From Sedimenticola sp. (GTDB taxonomy: Bacteria > Pseudomonadota > Gammaproteobacteria > Chromatiales > Chromatiaceae), in NCBI GenBank assembly GCA_027068915.1, contig JAMOLT010000010.1:1-64000 (forward strand): a DNA stretch of 64,000 bases. Reading direction: 5' to 3'. The notes beneath the pieces were generated by a model that was given only the letters and a program-made list of their open reading frames with translations, had not been told where the DNA came from and searched no databases. Every line of letters starts with the position of its first letter. Within the stretch, counting starts at the first letter, position 1. Positions 18,385-27,636 of this stretch are shown in pieces. Made by a program: the position numbers and the translations under genes.

Positions 18385-19371
18385 TCAAAACTGCCGTACC
18401 TGTATGGCGGTATTGCTGACCTTGTAACGCTGATGCGCTTTAAGAACGCCTGTTCCACGCATATCCAGGCGCTGGATGGCCATATAGCCGGTTTCATCTT
18501 GCAGGAAATTTCTGGCATGTGCATCGGCAATGCGCCACCGCCCGCCAAGGTATACCTCTGCCCAGTTGTGCAGGTCATCTGTACGCATCAGCGCCCTGCC
18601 TTCATGGCGATAGCCGGCAACAACCCTGGCCGGTAGGTTTGCAGCCCTGGCCATGGCTGTAAACAAATGCGCAAATTCGGTACAGTCCCCCTGGCGCATC
18701 TGCAAGGTTTTGGCCGCCCCCAATGGCTGCGGCTGGTAATCCGACACCTGGATATGCTCCACGATCCATTGGTAGATTGCTTCCGCACGCTGCGTTGCAT
18801 TTGCCTGCTGGAAAGACCGGGCTAGTTTTACGATCCGGGGATCATCGGATTCGATCAACGGCGCCGCACGTAGCGAACTTTCCAGTATTTCTGGCCGCTC
18901 AGCCTCTGCCTTTTTTCCACTTTGGATCGCAAGGCGGGTTTTGTTTTCAATAATCACGCTGCCGTAGGGTGGTATTTGCTCAATATGGAAGGTCAACAGC
19001 TGGTTTCCGAATCGGTCTGTCTGCTGATGATACTCCCGGCTGGAGGCGATCGTGAGAAGGCGGCTGGTATCGGTACGCTCCACGGCACCGTACACCCGGA
19101 AATACAGGTTTTTTTGCACACGGCCTGACTGGTTTTTCAGTTCATAGCGCTGAACCATCACCCGCTCTACCAGGGGTGGCTGTATTGCATTTTCAGTGGT
19201 TGAGAAAACAGGTAATCGATAGAGCAGCAGCCCTCCCAACACAGCAATACCGAAAACCAGTAACGCCTTAAACCAATGGTGTTTTTCCACAGCCGACCGA
19301 TCCCGGCTGCATCCCGGTTTGTCCGGCATGCTGATAGGGGGGGTAGTTGAGAGTTCATCCCTGGGCATCAT
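18385..19371 (-). CDS. Membrane-anchored transglutaminase-like protein
   Basis: A 328-aa protein. One transmembrane segment lies at about residues 33-55 after a hydrophilic N-terminus, so the rest should face the periplasm. The transglutaminase core is in residues about 205-290: the cysteine in QGDCTEFAHLF, the histidine in HNWAEVYL and the aspartate in IADAHARNF form the expected triad. The region between (residues 60-200) is a beta-rich domain usual in bacterial transglutaminase-like proteins. The gene lies 31 bases before the giant gene and 13 bases after the calcium-repeat gene, in one operon. Activity could be cross-linking, amidation or proteolysis; the sequence does not decide. A role in fixing the giant protein or Rhs shell at the surface is inferred from context. 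Confidence 0.8.
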   Translation of the reverse strand: MMPRDELSTTPPISMPDKPGCSRDRSAVEKHHWFKALLVFGIAVLGGLLLYRLPVFSTTENAIQPPLVERVMVQRYELKNQSGRVQKNLYFRVYGAVERTDTSRLLTIASSREYHQQTDRFGNQLLTFHIEQIPPYGSVIIENKTRLAIQSGKKAEAERPEILESSLRAAPLIESDDPRIVKLARSFQQANATQRAEAIYQWIVEHIQVSDYQPQPLGAAKTLQMRQGDCTEFAHLFTAMARAANLPARVVAGYRHEGRALMRTDDLHNWAEVYLGGRWRIADAHARNFLQDETGYMAIQRLDMRGTGVLKAHQRYKVSNTAIQVRQF

Positions 19372-19384
19372 TTCTGGTCACCAT

Positions 19385-21688
19385 TTACGGCGAGGACGGG
19401 CATTCCGCAGGCAGTTCATTGCGCACTTTCAGCTCGCCCCCAGGCGCCACACTGAAACCAGGGGCGAAAACAACCACGGGCGCGATCATTTCGAGCCGCG
19501 CATCTTTCAGTACCGTAGCGCTTTCAACAATGGCGTTCTGGCATCCTCCGAGCACCTCGCTACCCCGAAACGTCAATCCACGGGTGCGGCTCTCATCTAG
19601 TACGCTCACGTTAACGACCGCAGAATCCGTATGCTGGTCACCATCTGCATCGGTGACGGTCAACGCCAATGTGTACGTCTCCGCATATTTGCCACTGAAA
19701 TTGGGGTTGGCGAGGTTGGCATCATGAATTATGTAATCTGAGCCCACCACACCAGGCGCGACCGACCAGGAATATGTATAGGGGGCAACGCCGCCGGTAG
19801 CAGCCGGATACCCCCCAGCAACGATACTCGCCGTGCCCATCAGTATGGATCGGTCTGCTCCTGCATGCGCTACCAGCGTTGAGGGATTGCAGTTCGCCGT
19901 ACAGGGATCGTTGGGATCTGTGGGATCTGTTCCGCCAAGATATTCTTCAAGGTCAGAAACGCCATCACCATCAAAATCTGTAGTGGCGTCTTGCGCCAGG
20001 GAACCGAAGTAATGCATTTCCCAGGCATCCGGCATGCCATCGGCATCGGTATCTTCCGCCGAAGTCACTCGTATGGTTACGCTGCGATAAGTCTGAAGTG
20101 CGCCATCATCCGCACGAAAAACGATTGTATATGTACCCGTCTGCTCTGCCGCCGGCGTCCATTCAAAAATATAGCGACTGAGGTCATAGCCGGTTTGTTC
20201 TGGCTGAAAACTGGCCCCGACAGGCATGGGCGAAGCGCTGACCTGCGGAATGGTTCGATTTGGATCAGAAACTTCGACCAGAAAGCTCAGCGTTGTTCCC
20301 GTGACCACAGCCTGCTCGCCAATAAACTGGATTACCGGAGGCTCGTTACCCGGCAGGTCTTCACCAAACACCAGGGTATAGTATGCCGAAGCGGTATAGT
20401 CGAAGAGAGACAGCCGGTATTGCTCGCTACCTCCAGGCATGACTTTTCTCGTCAGCCAGGCATTCTCTTGGGGCAGTTGCGTACCATCATCCCGGTAAGC
20501 CGCGGCAAGCTTTTTGGCACCGCCATAAGGGTCTGGCAAGGTAACGTAATGCATGCCAATGGCAGAAGGCAGGTTTAGCTTGTATCTTTCCCCGGCCAGC
20601 ACGGCCAGTGATGCCGATGCACTCAGATCCTCCACCACCGTGTCCACATTTTCTGATTCATATACGCGAATGACATCACCATCCCTGGCGAGAAAATCCC
20701 GAACATCGTCCCGCCCGGGCAAATCAATCAGTACGTCACGAATCAGCAAATGCGTATCAATCGTATCAATAAGGGAGGTAAGCCTGCCACCCAACTCGTC
20801 CGCATGGGAAAATCTTGCCTCAAAATCGATAAATGTTCCTGACAGGCTTGTTTCCATTTGCCAGCGCCCTGCACGCGACTGGCCGGCTTCGATATCCCCA
20901 AAATCCATCAGCAATACCGGCTCGACAGGCTGATTGTCAAGCTGCGCACCGGTGATACGAAAATCAATCAACAGCCCCAGCTCATTCTCGATAATCTTGG
21001 GCTGGGCGGTATCAATGCTCAGATTGTGCGCCGCACCTCCACCATTGTTCGCCACCCTGACGCCAAGCACAAAGGGCTCCGGTGGTTCAACAGGATCGGT
21101 AAAAGGGTTGTCTGCTACAACATCACGCGTCAGGAAGTAATCCAGGTTCAAAAGCGGCAATGGCTTTACGAAAATCAGGTCAGGAGCTACCGCAATTTCC
21201 TGATCTACGCCATTCTGCTTGTAAGAGAGTATCGCACTGACATCATAGCGCTTCCCTGATGCCACTGTTCCTCCTGCTCCTGCAGAAGGAATGATGAGCC
21301 AATGTATTTCGGCTTTGGAGTTTGGAGGAACCGTACCAGTGCCGGACACATCTGAAATATTGTCCAATGAATCAATGCGGATGAAAAATGTCGCGGCGGT
21401 ATTGTTGGGATCACTGCTGGCGAGCACACTATTGCCCTGATCATCTGCAAAAAGCACATCGACCTTGACATCCGTCAGCTCTACCGTATCGAGATGGTTG
21501 GTGATTACCATGCGGGCATCAAATGCCTGGCGCTCTAGCGTGAGCGTCTGCTCAATTTCTATCTTTACGAGTGCACAGATTGAATCAGCGGCTGGAGATG
21601 CCGCCGACAACAATGGCAACATCAACAATAACAGGGTGTGAAGTACACCATTGCGTGGAAAAACCTTATTGACATCCCTTTTTCTCAT
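19385..21688 (-). CDS. Secreted beta-sandwich protein with thrombospondin-3-like calcium loops
   Basis: A 767-aa protein, first gene of the Rhs operon. A signal peptide spans about residues 1-34 (LLLLMLPLLSAASPAADS). Residues about 40-330 are beta-sandwich, CARDB-like regions. About 455-545 is a cadherin/Ig-like domain (NEPPVIQF opening). About 548-590 has two calcium-loop units, DTDADGMPDAWE and DFDGDGVSDLEE, typical of thrombospondin type 3 repeats. About 605-700 is PKD-like, with SYSW and TLTVTDADGDQ. The C-terminus APGFSVAPGGELKVR resembles the end of surface beta-solenoid proteins. No enzymatic motif is seen. The operon position suggests a partner of the giant protein. It is preceded by a 150-nt leader and a sigma70-like promoter. 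Confidence 0.75.
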   Translation of the reverse strand: MRKRDVNKVFPRNGVLHTLLLLMLPLLSAASPAADSICALVKIEIEQTLTLERQAFDARMVITNHLDTVELTDVKVDVLFADDQGNSVLASSDPNNTAATFFIRIDSLDNISDVSGTGTVPPNSKAEIHWLIIPSAGAGGTVASGKRYDVSAILSYKQNGVDQEIAVAPDLIFVKPLPLLNLDYFLTRDVVADNPFTDPVEPPEPFVLGVRVANNGGGAAHNLSIDTAQPKIIENELGLLIDFRITGAQLDNQPVEPVLLMDFGDIEAGQSRAGRWQMETSLSGTFIDFEARFSHADELGGRLTSLIDTIDTHLLIRDVLIDLPGRDDVRDFLARDGDVIRVYESENVDTVVEDLSASASLAVLAGERYKLNLPSAIGMHYVTLPDPYGGAKKLAAAYRDDGTQLPQENAWLTRKVMPGGSEQYRLSLFDYTASAYYTLVFGEDLPGNEPPVIQFIGEQAVVTGTTLSFLVEVSDPNRTIPQVSASPMPVGASFQPEQTGYDLSRYIFEWTPAAEQTGTYTIVFRADDGALQTYRSVTIRVTSAEDTDADGMPDAWEMHYFGSLAQDATTDFDGDGVSDLEEYLGGTDPTDPNDPCTANCNPSTLVAHAGADRSILMGTASIVAGGYPAATGGVAPYTYSWSVAPGVVGSDYIIHDANLANPNFSGKYAETYTLALTVTDADGDQHTDSAVVNVSVLDESRTRGLTFRGSEVLGGCQNAIVESATVLKDARLEMIAPVVVFAPGFSVAPGGELKVRNELPAECPSSP

Positions 21689-21812
21689 GCCTGTATCCTG
21701 ACAATCTGGATCACGCGATTTTCACACGCGCAACTCCACAATCGAGGCTGACATGAACAGACATCTGTATGAACTGGATAGAGACCGATCCATGTCGCGT
21801 TTCTTGAGCGCA

Positions 21813-21832
21813 CACCAATGCCCCCATTGGTG
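21813..21832 (-). other. Hairpin at the predicted start of the Rhs-operon transcript
   Basis: CACCAATG, loop CCCC, CATTGGTG: a perfect 8-bp stem that begins about 5 bases after the predicted start site of the promoter at 21844-21871. It could stabilise the 5' end of the 18.5-kb transcript or be a regulator site. There is no T-run. Confidence 0.5.
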
Positions 21833-21843
21833 AATGCGAAATC

Positions 21844-21871
21844 ATCCTAACAAAAGCCTCCGCTTTGTCAA
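21844..21871 (-). promoter_or_regulatory. Sigma70-like promoter of the Rhs operon
   Basis: On the minus strand TTGACA (21866-21871) is followed after 16 bases by TAGGAT (21844-21849). The predicted start is near 21837, about 150 nt upstream of the first gene. No comparable promoter is evident in the short gaps between the five genes. Confidence 0.6.
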
Positions 21872-22439
21872 GAAATCGAAACTATCTCAGCTCCACTCCA
21901 TGTTTTCTCAAGCCTACCCTTGTTGAGGAGTACACACCCATCAAGGCTCTTGGCGTAGGACTCTCAATTCTGGTTTGGTCTCGTCTGAGCCATCAGAAGC
22001 AGCACATCAAGGTAATGGATAGTTCATCATATTGAACCATCGCATAAACTGTTGTACATAGAAAACTGGCAACCAGGTCAGGAAGACTCTCTAAAGATTG
22101 GAGATTTAGATTGAACCCTTACATCAAATGGGGTATAAATGCAAGCAGGTCGTTTTGTGTTGGCGTTAGCAGGCACAAGAGTTCGGGGAAGAGGATCATT
22201 ATTATTGCGGCAGCGAAGTTCGCATGAAACAGTGGATAGACCAAAAAAACAGCAACCCTGATCCATCCACCTCGCGTCTTTATGCTTTTGTATGGCGGAG
22301 AGGGAGGGATTGGCTCCTGCAGTCGCCTCTGCTTCGCGCTGCGCGGTCAAACCCCGCCCTTTTATTATGAATCGAGGGTTCGAATCCGACCCGGGCAAAC
22401 CAAGCGTGCCGCCCCCTTTCGTGATACCTGCCTGGAATA
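21872..22439. other. Intergenic stretch without a recognisable gene
   Basis: About 570 bases between the Rhs-operon promoter and the tRNA-Ser. The open frames here (for example 22078-22515) read across tRNA-like DNA and have no protein-like composition. The stretch contains a partial copy of the tRNA 3' end (22293-22311) and, near 22371-22385, a T-arm-like GAGGGTTCGAATCC in the opposite orientation. Nothing else is recognised. Confidence 0.5.
22293..22311 (-). repeat. Partial copy of the tRNA-Ser 3' end
   Basis: TGGCGGAGAGGGAGGGATT differs by one base from the 3' end (with CCA) of the tRNA-Ser at 22440. It lies on the Rhs side of the tRNA, as a left attachment remnant of an island integrated in a tRNA 3' end would. 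No integrase gene is in the window, so this is only suggestive. Confidence 0.45.
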
Positions 22440-22529
22440 TGGCGGAGAGCGAGGGATTCGAACCCTCGATACGCGTTAACGTATACACCCTTAGCAGGGG
22501 TGCGCCTTCAGCCACTCGGCCAGCTCTCC
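22440..22529 (-). tRNA. tRNA-Ser(GCU)
   Basis: A 90-nt gene with encoded CCA. The 5' GGAGAGC pairs with GCTCTCC before discriminator G and CCA. The D-arm reads TGGCCGAGTGGC, the anticodon loop CTGCTAA gives anticodon GCT, the long variable arm is a hairpin (TATACGTTAACGCGTA), and the T-arm is GAGGGTTCGAATCCCTC. All are typical of class II serine tRNAs reading AGC/AGU. Overlapping open frames on both strands are artefacts. Confidence 0.95.
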
Positions 22530-22634
22530 CGGTTAAACTTGTACACAGTATTTAACGAGCCTGCGGCTCGTGCAGGGGCGCGCGTTACTCCGGGCTTCCT
22601 GCCCTTCGCCCCTTCGGGGTCGGCTGACGCCGAT

Positions 22635-22657
22635 CAAAATTGCTCTCGGCAATTTTG
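22635..22657. repeat. Inverted repeat between tRNA-Ser and its 5' fragment
   Basis: CAAAATTGC, loop TCTCG, GCAATTTTG: a perfect 9-bp stem within a GC-rich stretch from 22555 to 22657 that contains a second small hairpin (CCCCTTCGGGG). It looks like a dispersed palindromic repeat inserted next to the tRNA fragment. Confidence 0.45.
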
Positions 22658-22679
22658 TCAGCCACTCGGCCAGCTCTCC
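22658..22679 (-). repeat. 5' fragment of a second tRNA-Ser
   Basis: The 22 bases equal the first 22 nt (acceptor 5' strand and half D-arm) of the tRNA-Ser at 22440-22529. The rest of the gene is absent, replaced by the inverted repeat at 22635-22657. It is a degenerate tandem copy or a recombination scar, not a working tRNA. Confidence 0.6.
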
Positions 22680-22817
22680 TGCATTAAGCGTATAGCAAAA
22701 ATACGGTTGCTCCGGATTCCTTCCCTTACCTCTGTAGGATCGCCTGGCACCAAATCGTGCACCCTGCAATTTCAAGGGCGGCCAATTCTAGCCACCCTTG
22801 AAATATTTTTCCAGCAT

Positions 22818-23042
22818 TTATTCTTCTTTTTCAGGCACTGATTCTGCTTCCTGGGAAACAGACCCTTCTTCTTCCGCCTGCTCTGCCTTAATGCGTTCGT
22901 ATATTTCCTCCCGATGTACGGAAATATCTCGGGGGGCATTTACACCGATGCGTACCTGGTTGCCTTTCACACCCAGCACTGTAACGGTTACATCGTCTCC
23001 TATCATCAGAGTTTCACCAACCCTGCGAGTCAGTATCAACAT
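22818..23042 (-). CDS. csrA: Carbon storage regulator CsrA
   Basis: A 74-aa homodimeric RNA-binding regulator that binds GGA motifs in mRNA leaders. The start [22 protein letters not shown] and the segment [23 protein letters not shown] are the conserved core with both RNA-binding edges. The C-terminal 20 residues are an acidic extension beyond the usual 61 residues. The start is chosen at 23042 because it gives the universal MLILTRR N-terminus and has AGGAG about 10 bases upstream; the longer upstream frame is spurious. It lies downstream of lysC, as in many gammaproteobacteria. Confidence 0.96.
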   Translation of the reverse strand: MLILTRRVGETLMIGDDVTVTVLGVKGNQVRIGVNAPRDISVHREEIYERIKAEQAEEEGSVSQEAESVPEKEE

Positions 23043-23199
23043 GATTCCAAATTCTCCTAATGTCCTTGTACTAACTTCACTTTGTCCATGGAAGCAGTAA
23101 CAGTAATAAACAAACCAAGCCTTTCGCGTATTCAATAAATATAGCGAACAGTCGAATTTTATCAGTAGATCACTAAGATAAAAACCCTTGAATAGGAAT

Positions 23200-24423
23200 T
23201 TAAGTTGCGACCTTGTCCAGATCAAAGGCTTCGTGGAGGGTGCGAACCCCTAGCTCCAGATACTTTTCATCCACAATGACAGAAATCTTGATTTCCGAGG
23301 TGGATATCATTTGGATGTTTATCTGCTCTTTGGAAAGCGCTTTGAACATATTGCTGGCGATGGCCGCATGGGAGCGCATCCCCACACCTACGAGGGCAAT
23401 TTTGACAATCTTGTCATCTGCCTCCACTTCCCTTGCACCCAGGTCTTTCGCGGTTTTCTGCAAAATTTCCAGCGCCTGGGGCAGGTCGTTGCGATGCACT
23501 GTGAAGGTAAAATCGGTTGTCTCATCCTTGCCTATATTCTGCACGATCATGTCCACTTCAATATTGGCTTCCCCTACCGGCCCCAGGATCTGGTAGGCCA
23601 CGCCTGGATGGTCAGGCACCCCCCTGATAGTCAGTTTGGCTTCATCACGGCTGAACGCAATACCTGCAATTTTCGCCTTTTCCACGTCTTTATCCTCCAG
23701 GGTTATGAGGGTACCCTCTCCTTCTTCAAAGCTGGACAGCACGCGCAGGGGGACATTGTATTTCCCTGCAAATTCCACAGCCCGGATCTGCAACACTTTG
23801 GAGCCGGAGCTGGCCAGTTCGAGCATCTCCTCGAAGGTGATGCGATCCAGTTTGCGGGCATTTGGTTCAACACGCGGGTCGGTGGTATACACGCCATTTA
23901 CGTCAGTAAATATCTGGCACTCATCCGCATGCAGGGCCGCAGCCATGGCGACAGCAGTGGTATCCGAGCCTCCCCGCCCCAGGGTGGTAATATTTCCGTC
24001 CTGATCCGCCCCCTGAAATCCCGCCACTACCACGATGCGACCGGCATCCAGATCGGTGCGCACCCTCCTGCCGTCGATGTCAACGATGCGCGCCTTGCTG
24101 TGCGCATTGTCGGTACGAATACACACCTGTCCGCCGGTGTAGGAACGCGCTTCCACACCCAGTTGCTGCAGGGCTATGGAAAGCAGGGAAATGGTCACCT
24201 GCTCCCCCGTGGACAGCAGCACATCCATTTCTCTGGCGCTGGGATGAGGAGCGATCTCCTTCGCCAGACTGACCAAGCGGTTGGTTTCACCTGACATGGC
24301 GGAAACCACCACGACGACCTGATCGCCGTGATCGTGACAGCGTTTTACCTTTTCGGCAACAGCCAGTATCCGCTCGGTACTGCCCACGGAAGTGCCGCCG
24401 TATTTTTGTACGATCAATGCCAT
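23200..24423 (-). CDS. lysC: Aspartokinase
   Basis: A 407-aa enzyme that phosphorylates L-aspartate, the first step to lysine, threonine and methionine. The start [14 protein letters not shown] has the KYGGTSV kinase motif. [16 protein letters not shown] and the [13 protein letters not shown] segment belong to the amino-acid kinase fold (about residues 1-240), and two ACT domains fill about 265-400 for feedback control. The start at 24423 gives the family length; the upstream extension into alaS is discarded. It lies 13 bases after alaS on the same strand, followed by csrA. Confidence 0.96.
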   Translation of the reverse strand: MALIVQKYGGTSVGSTERILAVAEKVKRCHDHGDQVVVVVSAMSGETNRLVSLAKEIAPHPSAREMDVLLSTGEQVTISLLSIALQQLGVEARSYTGGQVCIRTDNAHSKARIVDIDGRRVRTDLDAGRIVVVAGFQGADQDGNITTLGRGGSDTTAVAMAAALHADECQIFTDVNGVYTTDPRVEPNARKLDRITFEEMLELASSGSKVLQIRAVEFAGKYNVPLRVLSSFEEGEGTLITLEDKDVEKAKIAGIAFSRDEAKLTIRGVPDHPGVAYQILGPVGEANIEVDMIVQNIGKDETTDFTFTVHRNDLPQALEILQKTAKDLGAREVEADDKIVKIALVGVGMRSHAAIASNMFKALSKEQINIQMISTSEIKISVIVDEKYLELGVRTLHEAFDLDKVAT

Positions 24424-24436
24424 GACAATGCTTCCG

Positions 24437-27073
24437 TTACGACGAAAGGCGTTCTTTGGCCCAGCTTTCCACGGAAGCCAGCGCCACGGGTAATGCTTCG
24501 GGTTCGCTGCCACCTGCCTGGGCCATATCCGGGCGTCCGCCGCCTTTTCCACCCACCTGCTGGGCTACCATTTTTACCAGATCCCCGGCTTTTATCCTGT
24601 CGGTTCTGTCTTTGGTGACTCCAGCGACCAGACTGACCTTGCCATCTTGCACGGCAGATAGGACGATGACCGCAGATCCCAGCTTGTTCTTGAGTTGGTC
24701 CAGGGTTTCGCGCAAGGTTTTGGCATCTGCGCCGTCCAGGTTCGCCGCCAGCACCTTGGTATCTCCGATTTCCAGTGCCTGGCCTGCAAGATCGGAACCA
24801 GCAGCAGATGCCAGCTTCGCTTTCAAACGGGCTATTTCTTTTTCCTGCTGGCGAGATTTTTCCACCAGGGAATGCACTTTTTCTTCCATGTCATCCTGGC
24901 CGGATTTGACCAGGGAGGCGATCTGCTGCAACCGTTCTTCCGCTTGCTCTACCCATTGCAGCGCCTGTTCACCGGTAACGGCTTCTATGCGCCTTACTCC
25001 GGATGCGATACCACCTTCACTGACGATCTTGAACAGGCCGATGTCCCCAACGGCCTTGACGTGGGTTCCCCCGCACAGCTCGGTGGAAAAATTCCCCATG
25101 CGCAACACCCGCACCTGATCATCATATTTCTCCCCAAACAAGGCCACGGCGCCGGACTGCTTGGCGTCTTCCAGGGCCATGATGCGCGTCTCGACCACAT
25201 AGTTGTTGCGGATCTGTTCATTGACCAGACGCTCGATGGCGCCGAGCTGCTCCCGGGTAAGGGGCTCGAAGTGGGCAAAGTCGAAGCGCAGCCTGTGCGC
25301 ATCCACCAACGAGCCTTTTTGCTGCACATGCTCTCCCAGCACCTGCCGCAAGGCGGCATGCAGCAGATGGGTGGCGGAATGATTCAGGGCGATACTACTG
25401 CGGTTTTCCTCGTCCACCTCGGCCAACACGGTATCGCCAACATGCAGTTCACCCCGAGTGACTTTGCCGATATGCCCGAAAACCGAACCACCCTGTTTGC
25501 GCGTATCCTGCACTTCAAAACTTGTATCTTCACCCATCACGGAAAGCTGGCCGCGATCACCGACCTGCCCACCGGATTCGGCATAAAACGGCGTTTTATC
25601 CAGCACCACCATGCCTTCCTCATCCTGACGCAAGACATCCACGGATTCGCCATCGTGGAACAGACCGATAACGGTCGCCTCTTCCCGCAGCCGCTCATAG
25701 CCGGTGAAATCCGTCGCCCCGTCCAGCGCCACCTGCGCCTGCTGCTCCACACCAAACTGGCTGGCGGCCCTGGCCCGCGCCCGCTGGGCTTCCATTTCCC
25801 GGTCGAACCCCGCCTCGTCAATTTGCAGATTCCGTTCCCTGGCGATATCGGCGGTCAAATCCGCCGGAAAACCGTAGGTGTCATACAGCTTGAACACCAG
25901 TTCACCGGGAATCACGCCGTCGGATATACCGGCAATGGCGTCTTCCAGGATTTTCATGCCCTGTTCGATGGTTTCAGCAAAGCGCTCTTCTTCCAGTTTG
26001 AGAACCCGCATCACCGTATCCCTGGCTTTGGCCAGCTCGGGATATGCCGCGCCCATTTGTTCGATCAGGGCATCCACCAGCAGATGGAAAAAAGGTTGTT
26101 TCTGCCCGAGCTGATAGCCATGGCGAATGGCGCGGCGAATGATGCGGCGCAATACATAGCCACGGCCTTCGTTGGAGGGGGTTACGCCATCGACGATGAG
26201 AAAGGCGCAAGAACGAATATGGTCGGCAATCACGCGCAGGGATTTGCTCTCCAGGTCTGATGTGCCGGTAACCTGCGCGGCGGCGCGGATCAGCGCCTGG
26301 AAAAGATCGATTTCGTAGTTGGAATGCACGCCCTGCATCACCGCCGCCAGGCGCTCCAGCCCCATGCCCGTATCCACGGAGGGCTTGGGCAGCGGCGTCA
26401 TATTCCCTTCGGCATCCCGGTTGTACTGCATGAACACCAGGTTCCAGATTTCTATGTAGCGGTCGCCATCCTCTTCGGGGGTGCCGGGGGGGCCGCCGGC
26501 CACATCTTCCCCGTGATCGTAGAATATCTCGGTACACGGGCCGCAGGGCCCAGTATCGCCCATGCTCCAGAAATTGTCGCTTTCGTATGGCTTGCCTCCG
26601 GGCTTGTCGCCAATGCGGCTGAAGCGACTGGCGTCCACACCGATTTCCTGCAGCCAGATGACCGCTGCTTCCTCATCCTGGTCATACACGGTGATCCACA
26701 GCTTCTCCGGAGACAAGCCCATGGCATTGGTGAGAAATTCCCACGCAAATTCAATCGCTTCCCGCTTGAAATAGTCACCAAAGCTGAAATTTCCCAGCAT
26801 TTCGAAAAAGGTATGATGCCGGGCGGTGTAGCCAACATTTTCCAGATCATTGTGCTTGCCTCCGGCCCGAACACAACGCTGGGACGAGGCAGCCCGGGTA
26901 TAGGCACGCTTTTCCTTGCCAAGAAACAGATCCTTGAACTGCACCATGCCCGCATTGGTAAACAGCAGGGTGGAGTCATTGGCCGGCACCAAGGAGCTGG
27001 ACTCCACGATGGTGTGCCCATGATCGGCAAAATAGTCAAGAAATGCCTGGCGAATTTCAGCGCTCGTTTTCAT
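24437..27073 (-). CDS. alaS: Alanine-tRNA ligase
   Basis: An 878-aa cytosolic enzyme that charges tRNA-Ala. The N-terminal class II catalytic domain has [17 protein letters not shown]; the editing domain has the zinc ligands HSATH near residue 565 and CGGTHV near 667; the C-terminal part holds a coiled coil and the glycine-rich [16 protein letters not shown]-Ala domain. The length is typical. The start [15 protein letters not shown] is the family N-terminus. It lies between recX and lysC in a conserved order. Confidence 0.97.
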   Translation of the reverse strand: MKTSAEIRQAFLDYFADHGHTIVESSSLVPANDSTLLFTNAGMVQFKDLFLGKEKRAYTRAASSQRCVRAGGKHNDLENVGYTARHHTFFEMLGNFSFGDYFKREAIEFAWEFLTNAMGLSPEKLWITVYDQDEEAAVIWLQEIGVDASRFSRIGDKPGGKPYESDNFWSMGDTGPCGPCTEIFYDHGEDVAGGPPGTPEEDGDRYIEIWNLVFMQYNRDAEGNMTPLPKPSVDTGMGLERLAAVMQGVHSNYEIDLFQALIRAAAQVTGTSDLESKSLRVIADHIRSCAFLIVDGVTPSNEGRGYVLRRIIRRAIRHGYQLGQKQPFFHLLVDALIEQMGAAYPELAKARDTVMRVLKLEEERFAETIEQGMKILEDAIAGISDGVIPGELVFKLYDTYGFPADLTADIARERNLQIDEAGFDREMEAQRARARAASQFGVEQQAQVALDGATDFTGYERLREEATVIGLFHDGESVDVLRQDEEGMVVLDKTPFYAESGGQVGDRGQLSVMGEDTSFEVQDTRKQGGSVFGHIGKVTRGELHVGDTVLAEVDEENRSSIALNHSATHLLHAALRQVLGEHVQQKGSLVDAHRLRFDFAHFEPLTREQLGAIERLVNEQIRNNYVVETRIMALEDAKQSGAVALFGEKYDDQVRVLRMGNFSTELCGGTHVKAVGDIGLFKIVSEGGIASGVRRIEAVTGEQALQWVEQAEERLQQIASLVKSGQDDMEEKVHSLVEKSRQQEKEIARLKAKLASAAGSDLAGQALEIGDTKVLAANLDGADAKTLRETLDQLKNKLGSAVIVLSAVQDGKVSLVAGVTKDRTDRIKAGDLVKMVAQQVGGKGGGRPDMAQAGGSEPEALPVALASVESWAKERLSS

Positions 27074-27199
27074 CTGTTTCCGGTTGGGGTATTACAAGGC
27101 GGTAAATGGTATGCAGTCCAGCGCCACTTGTCACCCTCAAATTGCCTGCAAAATGAGCGATATCAAAGAAAAACGCTGGATTTCGCTGGCGCCGGAAGG

Positions 27200-27601
27200 T
27201 CAGTCAAACAAATATTCGCTGATCATCCAGGACGGAAACCCACGGGAAGAGAGAAAACGGCCTCTTTTGGCCAATTCCTTGCGGTCAGCCGGGGGGTGGC
27301 TGCCAAATTTCCTTTCTGCCACATCAAGCATGACAGCATGCCAGTCCTGCTCGGCATCTAGCCAGGTGGCAATCAGCTCACTGGCGATCCCCCTTTCCAC
27401 CAGCTCCGGACGAATGCGCAAGGGGCCATAGCCTTTGTTACGGCGGGAATGGACATATTGCTCGGCAAACCGGGCGTCACTCTGCAACCCCTGTTGCCTC
27501 AGTTTCTGCAACACCTGTTGCACCTCTGCCGGGCCATAATGGCGCAACAGTTTTCTTTCCAGCTCAAGCTGGCTGTGCTCCCGCATGGAAAGCAGGCGCA
27601 C
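27200..27601 (-). CDS. recX: Regulatory protein RecX
   Basis: A 133-aa modulator that binds and restrains RecA filaments. Family features include REHSQLELERKLL near the N-terminus, QGLQSDARFAEQYV, and KGYGPLRIRPELVERGI. The listed start is a GTG. The frame stays open upstream to the recA stop (residues [15 protein letters not shown] precede), and family members usually have about 10 more residues, so the true start could be a CTG at 27640 touching the recA stop. It lies directly after recA and is probably cotranscribed. Confidence 0.88.
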   Translation of the reverse strand: MRLLSMREHSQLELERKLLRHYGPAEVQQVLQKLRQQGLQSDARFAEQYVHSRRNKGYGPLRIRPELVERGIASELIATWLDAEQDWHAVMLDVAERKFGSHPPADRKELAKRGRFLSSRGFPSWMISEYLFD

Positions 27602-27636
27602 CGCCGCATGTTGTGCCTGTTTCAGCCCGTCCGGGT

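Noticed and set aside
1-22000. T6SS or Tc delivery genes for the Rhs toxin
   Set aside because: No VgrG, PAAR, Hcp, TcA or TcB-like protein is encoded in the window; the Rhs has a Sec signal instead.
22078-22555. Frames around the tRNA-Ser on both strands
   Set aside because: They contain the translated tRNA (typical EGSNPSLSA-type artefact) and are not genes.
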